This document shows, one piece after another, positions 35,446 through 47,552 of a DNA stretch of 64,000 bases (position 1 is the stretch's first letter; every line of letters begins with the position of its first letter). A model generated the notes under the pieces. That model saw only the letters and a list, made by a program, of their open reading frames with translations. It made no database searches and was not told the origin of the DNA. Position numbers and translations under genes: made by a program. Origin of the DNA: Siphonodentalium dalli. Taxonomy: Eukaryota > Mollusca > Scaphopoda > Gadilida > Siphonodentaliidae. The stretch covers positions 89,507,980 through 89,571,979 of the forward strand of contig CP136063.1 of the NCBI GenBank assembly GCA_032622095.1, read 5' to 3'.

Positions 35446-36463
35446 ACACAACACATACTGGTAGCCTGTATGGGTTATGAACTATAGTGACACATACTGG
35501 AAGCCTGTATCAGTCATGAACTAGTGAGACATACTGGTATAGCCTGTATCGTCATGAACTAGTGACACATACTGGTAGCCTGTTACGGTCATGAACTAGT
35601 GACACATACTGGTAGCCTGTATGGGTTATGAACTATAGTGACATACTGGAAGCCTGTATCGGTCATGAACTAGTGACACATACTGGTATAGCCTGTATCG
35701 GTCATGAACTAGTGACACATACTGGTAGCCTGTAAGGGTTATGAACTGGTGACACATACATGTATAGCCTGTATGGGTCATGAACAAGTGACACATGTAT
35801 GTAGCCTGTATGGGTCATGAACAAGTGACACATACCGGTACCTGTATCGGTCATGAACTAGTGAAACATACTGGTATAGCCTGTATCGGTCATGAACTAG
35901 TGAGACATACTGGTAGCCTGTATGGGTCATGAACAAGTGACACATACTGGTAGCCAGTAATGGTCTTGAACTAGTGACACATGTATGTAGCCTGTATGGG
36001 TCATGAACAAGTGACACATACCGGTACCTGTATCGGTCATGAACTAGTGAAACATACTGGTATAGCCTGTATCGGTCATGAACTAGTGACACATACTGGT
36101 AGCCTGTATGGGTCATGAACAAGTGACACATACTGGTAGCCAGTAATGGTCTTGAACTAGTGACACATGTATGTAGCCTGTATGGGTCATGAACAAGTGA
36201 CACATACCGGTACCTGTATCGGTCATGAACTAGTGACACATACTGGTAGCCTGTATCGGTCATGAACTAGTGACACATACTGGTAGCCTGTATCGGTCAT
36301 GAACTAGTGACACATACTGGTAGCCTGTATCGGTCATGAACTAGTGACACATACTGGTAGCCTGTATGGGTCATGAACTAGTGACACATACTGGTAGCCT
36401 GTAATGGTCATGAACTAGTGACACATACTGGTAGCCTGTAATGGTCATGAACTAGTGACACAA
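35446..36463. repeat. Minisatellite, 37-39-bp unit, with 186-bp higher-order repeat
   Basis: About 26 head-to-tail units of GACACATACTGGTAGCCTGT followed by ATCGGTCATGAACTAGT. Units vary (TATAGCC insert, GGGTCATGAACAAG, CCAGTAATGGTCTTG). A five-unit block repeats at 35791, 35977 and 36163, exactly 186 bases apart. Because 186 is a multiple of 3, a 161-codon minus-strand frame stays open; I treat it as a by-product. Confidence 0.93.
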
Positions 36464-36589
36464 ATGAGAAGCTGTTTGTTCTTTTATTGAACACCCATTG
36501 TTGGTTTATTTTTGTGAAATACAGCAAAATACAGAGTTTCAAAACTTTCAATTAACAAAATCTGTCTTGTCCTTGGACAATACACACCC

Positions 36590-36720
36590 AGGGCTGCAAA
36601 TATGGTGTCGGACATTTGCAGAATGAGGTCCCAGAAGGTTAATATAGTAATGCTACCCTGCACAGCCTCTGTGGGCCTGGTTCTGCATGGCCTCATCTGC
36701 TATGGGATACTTAGACTCAG
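36590..36720 (+). mobile_element. hAT-like MITE B, fragment
   Basis: GTGTCGGACATTTGCAGAATG, a shortened hairpin, then CATGGCCTCATCTGCTATGG. Confidence 0.65.
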
Positions 36721-37156
36721 ATTTAAAATGTTTCGTAAAAATAAAAAAAATCTCATAAGCTACATTTGCTTTGCTGTGATATAGAATTTTCTAGACAACA
36801 GTGAGCATACATGTACAATAGAAAAGAAGCTTCTGCTAAACTAATTTTTTTTAGTTTGAAGATCATTGAAATGAAAGTCTTATAATTAAGTTAGATCTGG
36901 CCAAAGATATGTTTTGTTTATTTTGCAAGAGGTGAGGAAAACTTATAATGTTGAAACATTATCACAAAATCGTTGTTCGAAGATAATGACCATGAAGTTT
37001 GATATAAAAAACATGGTATTCTGTAAATAGTATGTATTGGCATGCATGCAAGTACATATGTATTCATTACCATATGTAAATATATCATCAAACATATAAA
37101 GTTACATTGTGTGTCATTAATCTTTATTCTCTATCCTTGCATCCTGTTTATTTAAA
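36721..37156. other. AT-rich sequence, nothing recognised
   Basis: No repeat or supported frame. Confidence 0.4.
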
Positions 37157-37164
37157 GATGCATA

Positions 37165-37418
37165 CAAGCCTTGAAATAGCGTGTCTGTCATTACCAGAAT
37201 GAGGTTCCAAGAGGGTGAATTTAGTGATGCTACCCCGCATAGCTGGTTAGCATCACCAAATTCACCCTCTGGGAACCTCATTCTGCTGAGGTGTAAGCAG
37301 AATGAGGTCCCCAGAGGGTAAATTTTGTGATGCTAGCCCACTATGCGGGGTAGCATCACTAAATTCACCCTCTGGGGACCTCATTCTGAAAATGACAGGC
37401 ACACTATTTCAAGGCTTG
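37165..37418. mobile_element. hAT-like MITE B, short form with exact duplication
   Basis: CAAGCCTTGAAATAG ... CTATTTCAAGGCTTG; GATGCATA stands at 37157-37164 and 37419-37426 without mismatch. Two consecutive hairpins inside. Confidence 0.93.
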
Positions 37419-38193
37419 GATGCATAATCCAAATTAACGCTCCCAAATGACAATTTCTTTGGCTTCGGGGTTGAAAAATATTTGAGTCGAGGAACCCACC
37501 CATCAAAGCTCAGAGTGATCAGATTTGTTATTTCTCAAAATGTTTAATTATTTGTGGCCCAGAAACGAGTTGTCAAACCGATTGTCTTGGACAAAATTGC
37601 AAATGAAGATGGATAACTCCAAAATCAAGTGGTAATACGGTCAAATTTTGTGATTTGCAAGTGATAAAACGCCATATCTTGTTCAACATGTTGATAAATA
37701 ATACCATTTTGGGAAATTTTATACCATAGTTGACAGCAGTTAATAGCATTATTTTGTTGTAATTAATCGATTCTGATAACAGGAGCATATTTTGAAGAAA
37801 TGTTGTTGTTGTTGTAACTTGATGATACGGGGACCGTCTGATCGGATTGAGTATCTTCCTATTGCATCTTCATCCTCTACATTCGTAAATTTCGAATCGT
37901 AATTCAACTTACCTTTATACTTATCTAAATTCGTGCAGTAGAAAATTAGGCCTGCTGTGGGCAATCAACATCTAAGCCATTATTCATATTGTATAACATG
38001 AAGAAAGATAATTATTGTAACATCGTCGATGTTGAAATACTTGTAAGAAATACACATGTTCCATACTGAAGGTGCTCAAAAGCATGTCCCCCTATTCACA
38101 ATGCTGGAGTGACACTGTGACCAAACATCCTGAGTTAGTTATGTCAACATAACCCTCAGCCACTTGTTGATTTTTTCTGAACTCAGCTCCCTA
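37419..38193. other. No confirmed gene; weak splice-like segment at 37914-37955
   Basis: On the minus strand a 42-base segment lies between cccacag and AAG|gtaagt and reads AGLIFYCTNLDKYK. It has no ferlin similarity, so it is recorded but not called. Confidence 0.25.
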
Positions 38194-38406
38194 CAGTAAT
38201 GCCCTGAATAATCGACTTCTTAATCACAGCAGAATTATGGGAAATTTTTCAGGATTTAGTCGGAAATATGGCTTGCTACCATTCATCGAAAAACTCTCAG
38301 TGAGATCTTTCCGATGAATGGCAACAAGCCATATTTCGGACTAAATCCTGAAAAATTTCCAATAATTCTGCTGTGGTTAAAGAGTCATATACTTCGGGCA
38401 TTTCTG
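38194..38406. mobile_element. Palindromic MITE A, copy 10 (asymmetric subtype)
   Basis: Left arm AATAATCGACTTC, right arm GAGTCATATACTTCGGGCA. TA on the left; the right end reads CATTTCTGTG. Confidence 0.8.
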
Positions 38407-39164
38407 TGTGTGGTAATGTTTTACTTCTTTCGAGTTCATTTCAATGATGATGCAGATGTATGTTTTACTCAATGTAAATCTGTCATGATAGTGATTAATA
38501 TTCTCATTTATCCGTCATCAGAACTTATACTTTTGTAAAAATATTTTTAACATTTTTGAATAAGCGCATTAAGCGAATTAAAAGTGCATGAAATAAAACT
38601 GAACGAAAATAGTACTGCACAAATTTAAATACGAGTAAGATATTAAATTGTCTGGGCTTACATATTTTATCAACAAACTGTGGATACATTGAAGTAAATG
38701 CTATATCATGATATCTCATGCGATACCAAAAACAAATTCACAGGACAACATCAATATAGAGAACAGGGAACAGAACAAAGCAAGCACAGAGCGTATACTC
38801 TCGCAGAAGGAATCATCATCACCATACACATTTGTGAAGGTTATACAGATAATGGCAACAGAACTGGTACTCTCTTTTTTTTTCCAGTTCAAATTGCTGT
38901 GGAAATATAGACAATGTGTGTTTATTTCATTGAATCGAGTTGACGAGTAAAGTACTCAGGCACTCTACCCACTATAGAATGTAGCATTTCAACTGATATT
39001 GATGAAAGTTCCACATTGATCATACCAGAATGGAAAACACAACATCAGAACTACCTACAATTGTGAATATTTAGTCTAAAATTCGGGATAAATTAGTTGC
39101 TGCTAAACACACAGAGAAGATTCTGACAACAAAAGTTACTGCATATATTAACTCATATGCTGTA
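38407..39164. other. AT-rich sequence, nothing recognised
   Basis: Short frames only. An 80-codon plus frame at 38708 has no recognisable domain. Confidence 0.35.
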
Positions 39165-39372
39165 TAAGTAATGTCCTAAATAATCGACTCCTTAACCACA
39201 GCAGAATTATGGGTAATTTTTCAGGATTTAGTCGGAAATATGGCTGGTTGCCTGGAAAGCTCTCAGTGAGAGCTTTCCGGTGAATGGCAACAAGCCATAT
39301 TTCCGACTAAATCCTGAAAAATTACCCATAATTCTGCTGTGGTTAAGGAGTCGATTATTTAGGGCATTACTG
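39165..39372. mobile_element. Palindromic MITE A, copy 11
   Basis: AAGTAATGTCC ... GGGCATTACTG; flanked by near repeats of TTAACTCATA.CTGTATAAGTA on both sides (39149 and 39375), possibly a duplication of the target neighbourhood. Confidence 0.8.
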
Positions 39373-39375
39373 TAT

Positions 39376-41578
39376 TAACTCATATACTGTATAAGTAATA
39401 GCAACCACCAAGGGTGCTTATACCTAAGGCATGTGAATGACATCATATATTTTTTTTCTATATCCATCAGTGATTTTTCAAGATCGCGGGTATAGATTTT
39501 GGAGAAATTGTCACATGACTTCCGGTTAGCAACCATGTGGAGATTGAAAAAAACACGGAATTGGACATGGAGCATCATGATAAAAATGAAAGTAACTATT
39601 TCACAACTTACGAAGAATTCACATGTGATTTAAGTCTATTAATTTCATTTAGACCAATTTCGTTGGTCAGCTTAATGAAAAAGAATGAAGAAGTCATGAC
39701 GATAATCCAGACAAGATTTTACAATCCACGACACGTCTTGTCAATTTGGCATGTCGTCTCCGTCGTAACCGTGCATAATGTTACATAAATTATTCATAGC
39801 GTTATGTCGCCAAAAAAAAAAGAGGCAAATTTGAGGCACATCATGTGTGGTTGCTCCACTACGTGTCACATACGATTCATATTAAGTTGTGTGATGCCAA
39901 TTTGGGTATGAAATTTGTGAAAATAACTGCTTTGAGTACGAAGATTCTCTATTCCTATTCTCACTATACAAATCACTTTTATTTGCACTCAAATGCATGA
40001 CAAAAATATTAGATAACAAGATGAAAATCACTATAATAATCTGCTTGTGTCAGTTTAAAATAATTATACTGACCGATAATACAAAGCAGTTTTCAAGTAA
40101 AATTATTTTCAGCCAAATCTATTGTAAGCTTTGCATAGCACCATTTCAACTCAGAACAGAACATGTTTACTTTACCCCACATTTTATAAATAATAGTGAA
40201 CCAACAATATTGTTTATCCACTGCTCACTACCTCTATTGCTTACATAAAGCCTGCCTAATAAACATTACATGTATTACGTCAATGTAGCTTTATTAGGTC
40301 AACGTAGCTTTATTAGGTTAGTACTACTTTCATGACATAATTGTACAAGCAAATTGTGCAGGTAACTAGGGACGTCAACAAACCTAAATGACGTCATTGT
40401 GATTTTGGGATATGTTTTTATCGTCCCAAATTCACCGCAAATAATACAAAATTTGTAAACGGATATGTGTTTTCGCTCTAAAACATCTATAAACCATTAG
40501 AACAAGGCCAGCTCAGAATAACAATTAAAAAAAAACAACGAACTATTTTGCTCTAAGCTGCACTCCAGTTTTACCACGTCATGAATGTTAATTAGTTGCT
40601 TGACCTAATAAATGTAAGGGCTACATTGAATTAACGAATGTAAAACTATGGAAAATGACAGATTTACCACACGTAATGAGTTTTTCAATTATAGCAAGCA
40701 ACACATCAAGGAATATAGACTATAGGACTACAAGCACAGCATGATACAAATGTGTTCAATATCTACAAGCTAGCTAGGGCAGCATTCTACACATGCGCAT
40801 TACAACTACAAGCACAGAATACCTGTGGCCGCATAGACAGTAGCAACGTCAAGTTTATAAGAACCAAGAGACCGGTTAGAGCGGAAAATCCTGCCAGACT
40901 GGTACACCTAGTATGAAGCATGCGGTATAAAGATAGGAAATATAATGTTAAAAAGGTTATATAGCACGTAGTCTGCTGTTCCTCTTCCTGTTGGTCGAGA
41001 CAATCACGAGGTTTAGGTCCAGCTATGTCGCAATTCGAAATTAAGGAATCGTAAGATTATAATATTTTATATGCGCAAAATCTGAAATGTGCAGTCTTAT
41101 AGATAATAGTTTGTTTACGACTGCCGATACCACACAAAACAGCAAGAGCTTGTGCTAATGCCATCAATTTGTTATTGTTCTATGATCGAACCATTTAAAA
41201 AAAAAAAAAAATATAATAGAGCTTCGATTCTTTAAAGTCTAGTGCAACATAGTCAGATCTAAAACAGGCTAATGGGTGAGACTAAGTGTCGAAAACATTA
41301 CGAAATTTATGAAGTCAACTGGTCGTCGATACAGTCTGTCATTCCACTGGAATTTTTGCTCACTGAATCTGATTATGTCTCGATCAGTTAAAGAAGGAGA
41401 AAACTCAGACTATGAGCACACAAAGATGGAATTAGATGTCACCAGTCAGACAAAGCCTTGTTATGGAGATAAAAGATGATGTAGCCAGGACGTCAAAGCC
41501 TATAGTATGCTTGTACTGGAGATATACAATAATGTCGTCAGATGGAGGAAGCCGGAGTAAGAATTTAGCAGCAGAAGT
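39376..41578. other. 2.2 kb without recognised gene or element
   Basis: Two plus-strand frames of 83 codons (39537, 39997) and one of 67 (41276) have no domain that I recognise. GGTCAACGTAGCTTTATTAGG-type repeats occur at 40276-40318 and an AAGGGCTACATTG inverse near 40617. A poly-A run lies at 41197-41210. Confidence 0.35.
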
Positions 41579-41892
41579 TTAACACTTTCAGCGCCAAGTC
41601 CGATTTTTGTATCAACCCATATTTCCTTGATCATTTTTCAAATTTATTGTTTATAATAATGTGATACATTGATGGAAAGATCTCTTTAAATAGAGCTCTT
41701 TCCATCAATGTATCACATTATTATAATCAATAAATCAATAAATTATTGAGTATAATAATGTGATACATTGATGGAAAGATCTCTTAGAGCTCTTTCCGTC
41801 AATGTATAACATTATTATAATCAATAAATTTGAAAAATGATCAAGGAAATATGGGTTGATACAAAAATCGGACTTGGCACTGAAAGGGTTAA
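41579..41892. mobile_element. TTAA palindromic MITE C, copy 3 (centre duplicated)
   Basis: TTAACACTTTCAGCGCC ... GGCACTGAAAGGGTTAA. The inner third of the hairpin (TTATAATAATGTGATACATT to its inverse) occurs twice. Confidence 0.9.
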
Positions 41893-42205
41893 AAAGCTTT
41901 AAAATATAATCCTCTATTAAATATTTATTTAAGGGTTCCAGAACTATTATAGTTACAACAATAAAAACAACATTTTTTTTTAAAGTATAATATTACGCCT
42001 CTGCTTTGTCCAATTATGACATACACAGTGTGCTTATTAAACTTGTTCAGTTTCAAACTGAAAGCTATTTCAGATTCAAATGTTACACTCTAGATTTTTA
42101 AATTATAGCAAAATAGGTCAAAAAGTTATCCTAAGATCCTAAATATATCCTTAAAAGGTACCAATCTAAGGGTGGTCTGAGTGATATGGATTCAATGCAT
42201 AAATT

Positions 42206-42440
42206 TCAATGTAAATTACACCAGACCAATGTAAATTACACCAGACCAATGTAAATTACACCAGACCAATGTAAATTACACCAGACCAATGTAAATTACG
42301 CTGGTCTAATGGAGATTATACCGAACCAATGTAAATTACACTGGAGAATGTAAATTATGCCTGACTAATGTAAATTACACTTGATTAATGTAAATTACAG
42401 CGGACCAATGTAAATTGCACTGGACTAATGGAAATTACAC
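42206..42440 (+). repeat. 20-bp tandem repeat
   Basis: About eleven units of AATGTAAATTACACCAGACC. The first four are identical; later ones diverge (ACGCTGGTCT, TGCCTGACT). Confidence 0.93.
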
Positions 42441-42447
42441 CCAAACA

Positions 42448-42588
42448 AAACATTTCTATGTCGAAAAAATGACAATAACTCCGCCAAAAGGTGCGAAGGT
42501 TCCCATGCTGGTTGACATCCATGCCAAGTTTTAAAAAAATTGACATGAAAATGACGGAATACAGGGTCGGACACCCGACCAATTTGGA
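42448..42588 (+). repeat. SINE-like repeat fragment (P type)
   Basis: GACAATAACTCCGCC, GGTTCCCATGCTGGTTGACA and AAAAATTGACATGAAAATGA correspond to 48977-49090. Confidence 0.55.
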
Positions 42589-42696
42589 TTACACCAGACT
42601 CATGCAGGCCCGACCACTCACAACCTTTTATTTGCATTTATTTTGAACTGAAATTGATAACAAACGTTTCTGGATTCAAATTTTTTATTAATACAT

Positions 42697-42874
42697 GTCG
42701 TAATGCCCTAATTAATCGACTCCTTAACCACAGAAGAATTATGGGTAACTTTTCAGGATTTAGTCGGAAATATGGCTTTCCGATGAATGGCAACAAGCCA
42801 TATTTCCAACTAAATCCTGAAAAGTTACCCATAATTCTGCTGTGGTTAAGGAGTCGATTACTTAGGGCATTACT
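42697..42874. mobile_element. Palindromic MITE A, copy 12
   Basis: CGTAATGCCCTAATTAATCG ... CGATTACTTAGGGCATTACTG; the left arm lost its CATTCATCGG segment. Confidence 0.85.
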
Positions 42875-43059
42875 GTACATGACAGTTGCGTCTGCAAACT
42901 GAGTAAAAAATGTGTCAATGATACTTTATTGGGTTATTTTTTTATGAAATAAGTTACATACCAACTAACTTTTATGGACATTATGTTCGGGTAATAATGG
43001 CACAGGCAAGTGAAATTAAACACAGAGCTAGCCGATCCAGGGGTGTGTGCTCAGAAATA

Positions 43060-43452
43060 AACAAGAGCGTCGCTAGGGCGTGGCAAAATATGCTGTCGTA
43101 ATTTCAACAACGGGCTATAACTCTGGTGAAAATTGGCGGGCAGAACATGAATTCAAACTTGACCAATATTTTAAACTCACATGCCAAATTACATTCCATT
43201 CAGTTCAAACTTACTAAAGTTATCAGCCGGAAGTGAAAATTGAGTGCAAATTCCAACAAAAAGGGACGTAACTCTGGTAAAAATTGGCGGGTGGAACCCA
43301 AATTCAAACTTGACCTGTATTTTGTGCTAGTAAATCCACAAACCAAATTTCATTCCATTCGGTTCAAACTTACTAAAGTTATCATCTGGAAATGACAAAA
43401 GCGAATGCATAAGTTTTTTTCAAAACAGCCCAGAACAGCCATATAAAAATAA
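43060..43452 (+). repeat. SINE-like repeat M, copy 2
   Basis: AACAAGAGCGTCGCTAGGGC ... ACAGCCATATAAAAA. Two successive diverged units share CTCTGGT.AAAATTGGCGG and TTCATTCCATTC.GTTCAAAC. Confidence 0.65.
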
Positions 43453-43713
43453 CGCTTTTCAAAAATTTTGGCGTATAGAAACTGAAAGTTGTCTTTCATG
43501 GCCTAATCCAGATGCCATATTCACAGAAAATAGGTTGAATTGTATTAAAATGCAACTTTGGTAGGTGCAACCAAAGGTTAATTTCAGTATGAAACTACTG
43601 CCCACAGCACATAGACACCAAATCCAACACACTGCACACAAATATGTTGTAAAACCACCACAGGGCAATAATAATTAAAATAAAATTCATCTGCATTTAT
43701 TGGATAAGATATA

Positions 43714-43833
43714 CAGTAAAGCCATAAATAATCGACTCCTTAACCACAGCAGAATTATGGGTAATTTTTCAGTATTTAGTTGGAAATATGGCTTCTGCTG
43801 TGGTTAAGGAGTCGATTATTTAGGGCATTACTG
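43714..43833. mobile_element. Palindromic MITE A, copy 13 (short)
   Basis: CAGTAAAGCCATAAATAATC ... GGGCATTACTG with TA flanks; the right arm keeps only its outer third. Confidence 0.85.
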
Positions 43834-44570
43834 TAGATGCTGGGCTTGAAATTAGCCATAAGAAAAGACCGCTGACGCCTTTTATGTTATCACCGGATAT
43901 TGGACAGCCATATTAAGATCGAACACACTCAAATCTAATTAACCAAACACAACTAAAATTGCAGTCTCATCTCAACATAGTATTAAGCACTTAGATACAA
44001 TTACCTCCCAAAGTTACATATCAGGTAATCTGGATCACCTAGGCGATCAGCAGACATGCCTGGGGTTCACACTAATTAATTGAAATCAGCACATTGACAA
44101 TAGTTGTCAGCATGACAAGCATCATGATCTATATTTAGATAAGATCAAAGTAATAGCATGAATTTTTTATTTCCCTGAAGTACCCCAGACTGACAGCAGT
44201 GGCATGCAGAATCCTGGATTCAATATAGTTCTGATTACAGAGGTTGATAAGACATGCCAAAAAGACATATTATCCTACAGTTGAGTATCTACAGGATATT
44301 ATTAAAATTTGATAGCAAACTGTCCAAACATCAATTATCGAGTTAACTTATTTTTGTTTTGCATGTTAGCATCTATCTAATCTTTGTCAGGGGAGTTGGA
44401 ATGGAGTGGGGGTGCATAAAGGGGTGTGTGTCTCCCCTGAACTTTTCACAATTTCACAAGATTGTGTTCTCTTTCCGATAAGAATTTGAATGATGCCCTA
44501 TCTGATTTGACACTACAAAACCAATATATATACATTTAATATACTCTGCAATACTGCACGTCATATCTCA
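43834..44570. other. Nothing recognised
   Basis: Mixed AT-rich sequence without repeat or gene evidence. Confidence 0.35.
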
Positions 44571-44674
44571 GAGTTTTCCGATGAATGGCAACAAGCCATA
44601 TTTCCGACTAAATCCTGAAATATTACCCATAATTCTGCTGTGGTTAAGGAGTCGATTATTTAGGGCAATATTGT
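44571..44674. mobile_element. Palindromic MITE A, copy 14 (right arm only)
   Basis: TTTTCCGATGAATGGCAACA to TTAGGGCAATATTG. Confidence 0.8.
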
Positions 44675-44937
44675 AGACCAGACCCATGAGGCCATTAATA
44701 GGAGGTTGTGATGGCCAGATATCGACTTTCAAAAGAGGTAGTTTTGACAAATTTTGTGAGCCCAGAAAAAAACACATAGATCACCTCTTATAAAGAGCGT
44801 CCATACTTCCGACGCCCAAAAGCTGTAGATAATAAAGAGCAATATCAATTATGAGCATTTGTGATAGTATTTGACATATTACTCAGGATGATTTTCGCGA
44901 TGGTCATGTAAGAGTTAAACCATAGGCTTGTGCATTA

Positions 44938-45105
44938 CAGTAATGCCCTAAGTAATCGACTCCATAACCACAGCAAAATTATGGATAACTTTTCAGGATT
45001 TAGTCGGAAATATGGCTTGTTGCCATTCATCGGAAAGCTCTCGCCGAAAAAAAGTTACCCATATTTCTGCTGTGGTTATGGAGTCGATTACTTAGGGCAT
45101 TACTG
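44938..45105. mobile_element. Palindromic MITE A, copy 15
   Basis: AAGTAATCGACTCCAT on the left and ATGGAGTCGATTACTT on the right share the same variants. TA flanks; inner right arm shortened. Confidence 0.88.
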
Positions 45106-45272
45106 TACTACGATGTGGCCAGTTATATTATTAGAGAATATGTTCAATTTCCATATAAAACTACACAAATGCACACGGAAAGTACCAACACCCAATAACC
45201 AAGTGACAAACTTGCCCAGATGCACAAATTGGGTTACCCACCTGTAGCATGTGATACCAATCTTAGCTTATA

Positions 45273-45371
45273 CAGTTATGCTCTAAATAATCGACTCCTT
45301 AACCACAGCAGAATTATGGGTAATTTTTCAGGATCTAGTCGGAAATATGGCTTGTTGCCATTCATAGGAAA
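45273..45371. mobile_element. Palindromic MITE A, copy 16 (left arm only)
   Basis: CAGTTATGCTCTAAATAATC to TTGCCATTCATAGG. Confidence 0.8.
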
Positions 45372-45770
45372 ATGAAAATAACGCTTTTCAACAAAATTTT
45401 GCAACCAAAGTTTAATTTCAGTATGAAACTACTGCCCACAGCATATAGACACCAAAACCAAGCCACATGCCCTAAATAATCGACTCCTTAACCACAGTAA
45501 AATTATGGATAATTTTTCAGGATTTAGTCGGAAGTATGGCTTGTTAGCTCTCACTGAGAGCTTTCCGATGAATGGCAAAAAGCCATATTTCCAAATAAAT
45601 CCTGAAAAATTACTCATAATTCTGATGTGGTTAAGGAGTCGATTATTTAGGCAATACTGTACACGAATGCACACGGAAAGTACCAACACCCAATAGCCAG
45701 GTGACAAACTTGCCCAGATGCACAAATTGGGTTACCCATGCACCTAGCGTGAGATACCAATCTTAGCTTA
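45372..45770. repeat. Local duplication holding palindrome A, copy 17
   Basis: The palindrome is at 45468-45659. The flank AAGTACCAACACCCAATA.CC to TACCAATCTTAGCTTA (45679-45770) repeats 45180-45270, and GTTTAATTTCAGTATGAAAC at 45410-45429 repeats 43576-43595. Segmental shuffling among A copies 13-17. Confidence 0.7.
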
Positions 45771-46712
45771 AAGGTGCATTAGTACTGATGGTATCACCTC
45801 TACAAATTTATCTTTTAGGAACAATGTAGTCCATCTCGGTTTTATCTTCTGCTCATCAAGGATAAAGAAATTATATGCTGGAATGTCTACCAAACATAGA
45901 TTGAAATCATGGGTCTATTGATTAACTACTTCAAAATACTCCCCAATAGATTAGATTGGGATGTAATGATTATAAGAGAATCACACTGCCGAAGGTCACA
46001 TTAAATATTTAAGTGGTTGCGTCACAGAATCAGATGTGAGTTATGTCTGGTTATCAGCACGTCAAGCAACTACTCAGAATTAAGTTAAGTTATTCACGCA
46101 AACACATATTTAATTCTTTAGATAATGAAGCCGAATTTTTTTCACAAAAAGTCTAATATTTTTAATTGCTCAATAGAATCCAAAAATTTCTGTATTATGT
46201 GTGTACTTCAGGATGCATTTTTTAACACCAAGAAATGGGGCTTATACTTATTTCGCTGTATAAGGTTTCGCTGATTCTTGGTATACATGGGCATTTTATT
46301 TATAGAAATGGGAATTTTTGGGACGGATTAAAAGTCAAACTGCGACCCAGAGGCCGAGTTCAGTAAAAGGTGTAGTTGGAATTCTGGTGAGATGCATGAT
46401 AAACCTTCAGTGATAAGCCATATATAGTTGTCGTAATTTATTTGAAGGATTAGTTGTTTTAATTATGAGTTGGTCATTCGTGAAACCAATATATTTTATA
46501 TTCTATAATTACAATCATGGGTATATAATATATATGATCTTGAGTGGGTTACCATTTCTGACATTGGTTTTCTTGTTCAGGCCTATGCAGTAAAATGGGA
46601 TTGAAATCATGTCTCATAGTGGCCACGATTCCACTTAGCACCATTATTCATAACTGGGACTCAAGAGATTGGTGCATCGGACCCGTTGTATCTCAACATT
46701 TCAAACAGTGTA
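45771..46712. other. Nothing recognised
   Basis: No supported exon or repeat. Confidence 0.35.
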
Positions 46713-46926
46713 CTGTAATGCCCAAAGTATATGACCCTTTAACCACAGCAGAATTACAGAAAAAAATTCAGGATTTAGTCAGAAATATAGCTTGTTGCCA
46801 TTCATTGTAAAGCTCTCAACGAGAGCTTGCCAATGAATGGCAACAAGCCATATTTCCGACTAAATCCTGAAAAAATTTCCCATCATTCTGCTGTGGTTTA
46901 GGGATTGATTATTTAGGACATTACTG
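46713..46926. mobile_element. Palindromic MITE A, copy 18 (asymmetric subtype)
   Basis: Left arm AAAGTATATGACCCTTT, right arm AGGGATTGATTATTTAGGAC. TA flanks. Confidence 0.85.
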
Positions 46927-46951
46927 TATGCCGTTCCATGCTTGTGAATGA

Positions 46952-47140
46952 TAACAAGTCTGAGTTTAGTGTGCCTGTAATTTGCAGAATAAGGTCCCCA
47001 GAGGGTGAATTTAGTGACGCTATCCTGCTTGCATCACTAAATTCATTCTGCTTAGGCCTCATCTTTTCTGGATAGTTTCTATATTATCAAATTTCTATAG
47101 AAACTTCTTCACATAGATTTGGCAATGAAGTGGCTAAGAG
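46952..47140 (+). mobile_element. hAT-like MITE B, left part
   Basis: CAAGTCTGAGTTTAGTGTGCC, a collapsed hairpin, then GGCCTCATCTTTTCTGGATA. It stops where the next copy begins. Confidence 0.7.
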
Positions 47141-47145
47141 TACAG

Positions 47146-47552
47146 CAAGTCTGAGTTTAGTTTGTCTGTCATTTGCAGAATGAGGTCCCCAGAGGGTGAA
47201 CTTAGTGACGGTATCCCACACAGGCTAGAATCACCATATTCACCCTCTGGGACCTCATTCTGCTTAGGCTCATCTTCTGGGAAGTATCTATACTGTCAAA
47301 TTAACATTGTTTTTAGTAACTTTTTCCCTTCTGGTAAGATTCTATATCCCCTAATTTGCAGAAGATAAATTTCATAATCAAGGTGACTAATGGGTGAACA
47401 TTACCAACTTCAACTGGAGATCTTTAATATGATCCTAGGTCTCCCATAGCAAAAGGACAAAACAGAATGAGGTCTCCAGAGGGTGAATTTGGTGGTGCTA
47501 GCCCACTGGGGACCTCAGTCTGCAAATGACAGGCACTTTATTCTCAGGCCTG
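47146..47552. mobile_element. hAT-like MITE B, long form
   Basis: CAAGTCTGAGTTTAG ... TTCTCAGGCCTG with two damaged hairpins and the middle TATCCCCTAATTTGCAGAAG. Confidence 0.75.

Noticed and set aside
35778-36263. 161-codon minus-strand frame as a repeat protein
   Set aside because: It lies wholly in the minisatellite. It is open because the 186-base block is a multiple of three; no start context or neighbouring exon supports it.
35446-36463. CRISPR array
   Set aside because: Units are contiguous without unique spacers, in animal DNA with introns.
37914-37955. 42-base exon of the otoferlin-like gene
   Set aside because: The splice signals are good (AAG|gtaagt), but the 14 residues match no ferlin segment and the surrounding frame is unsupported.
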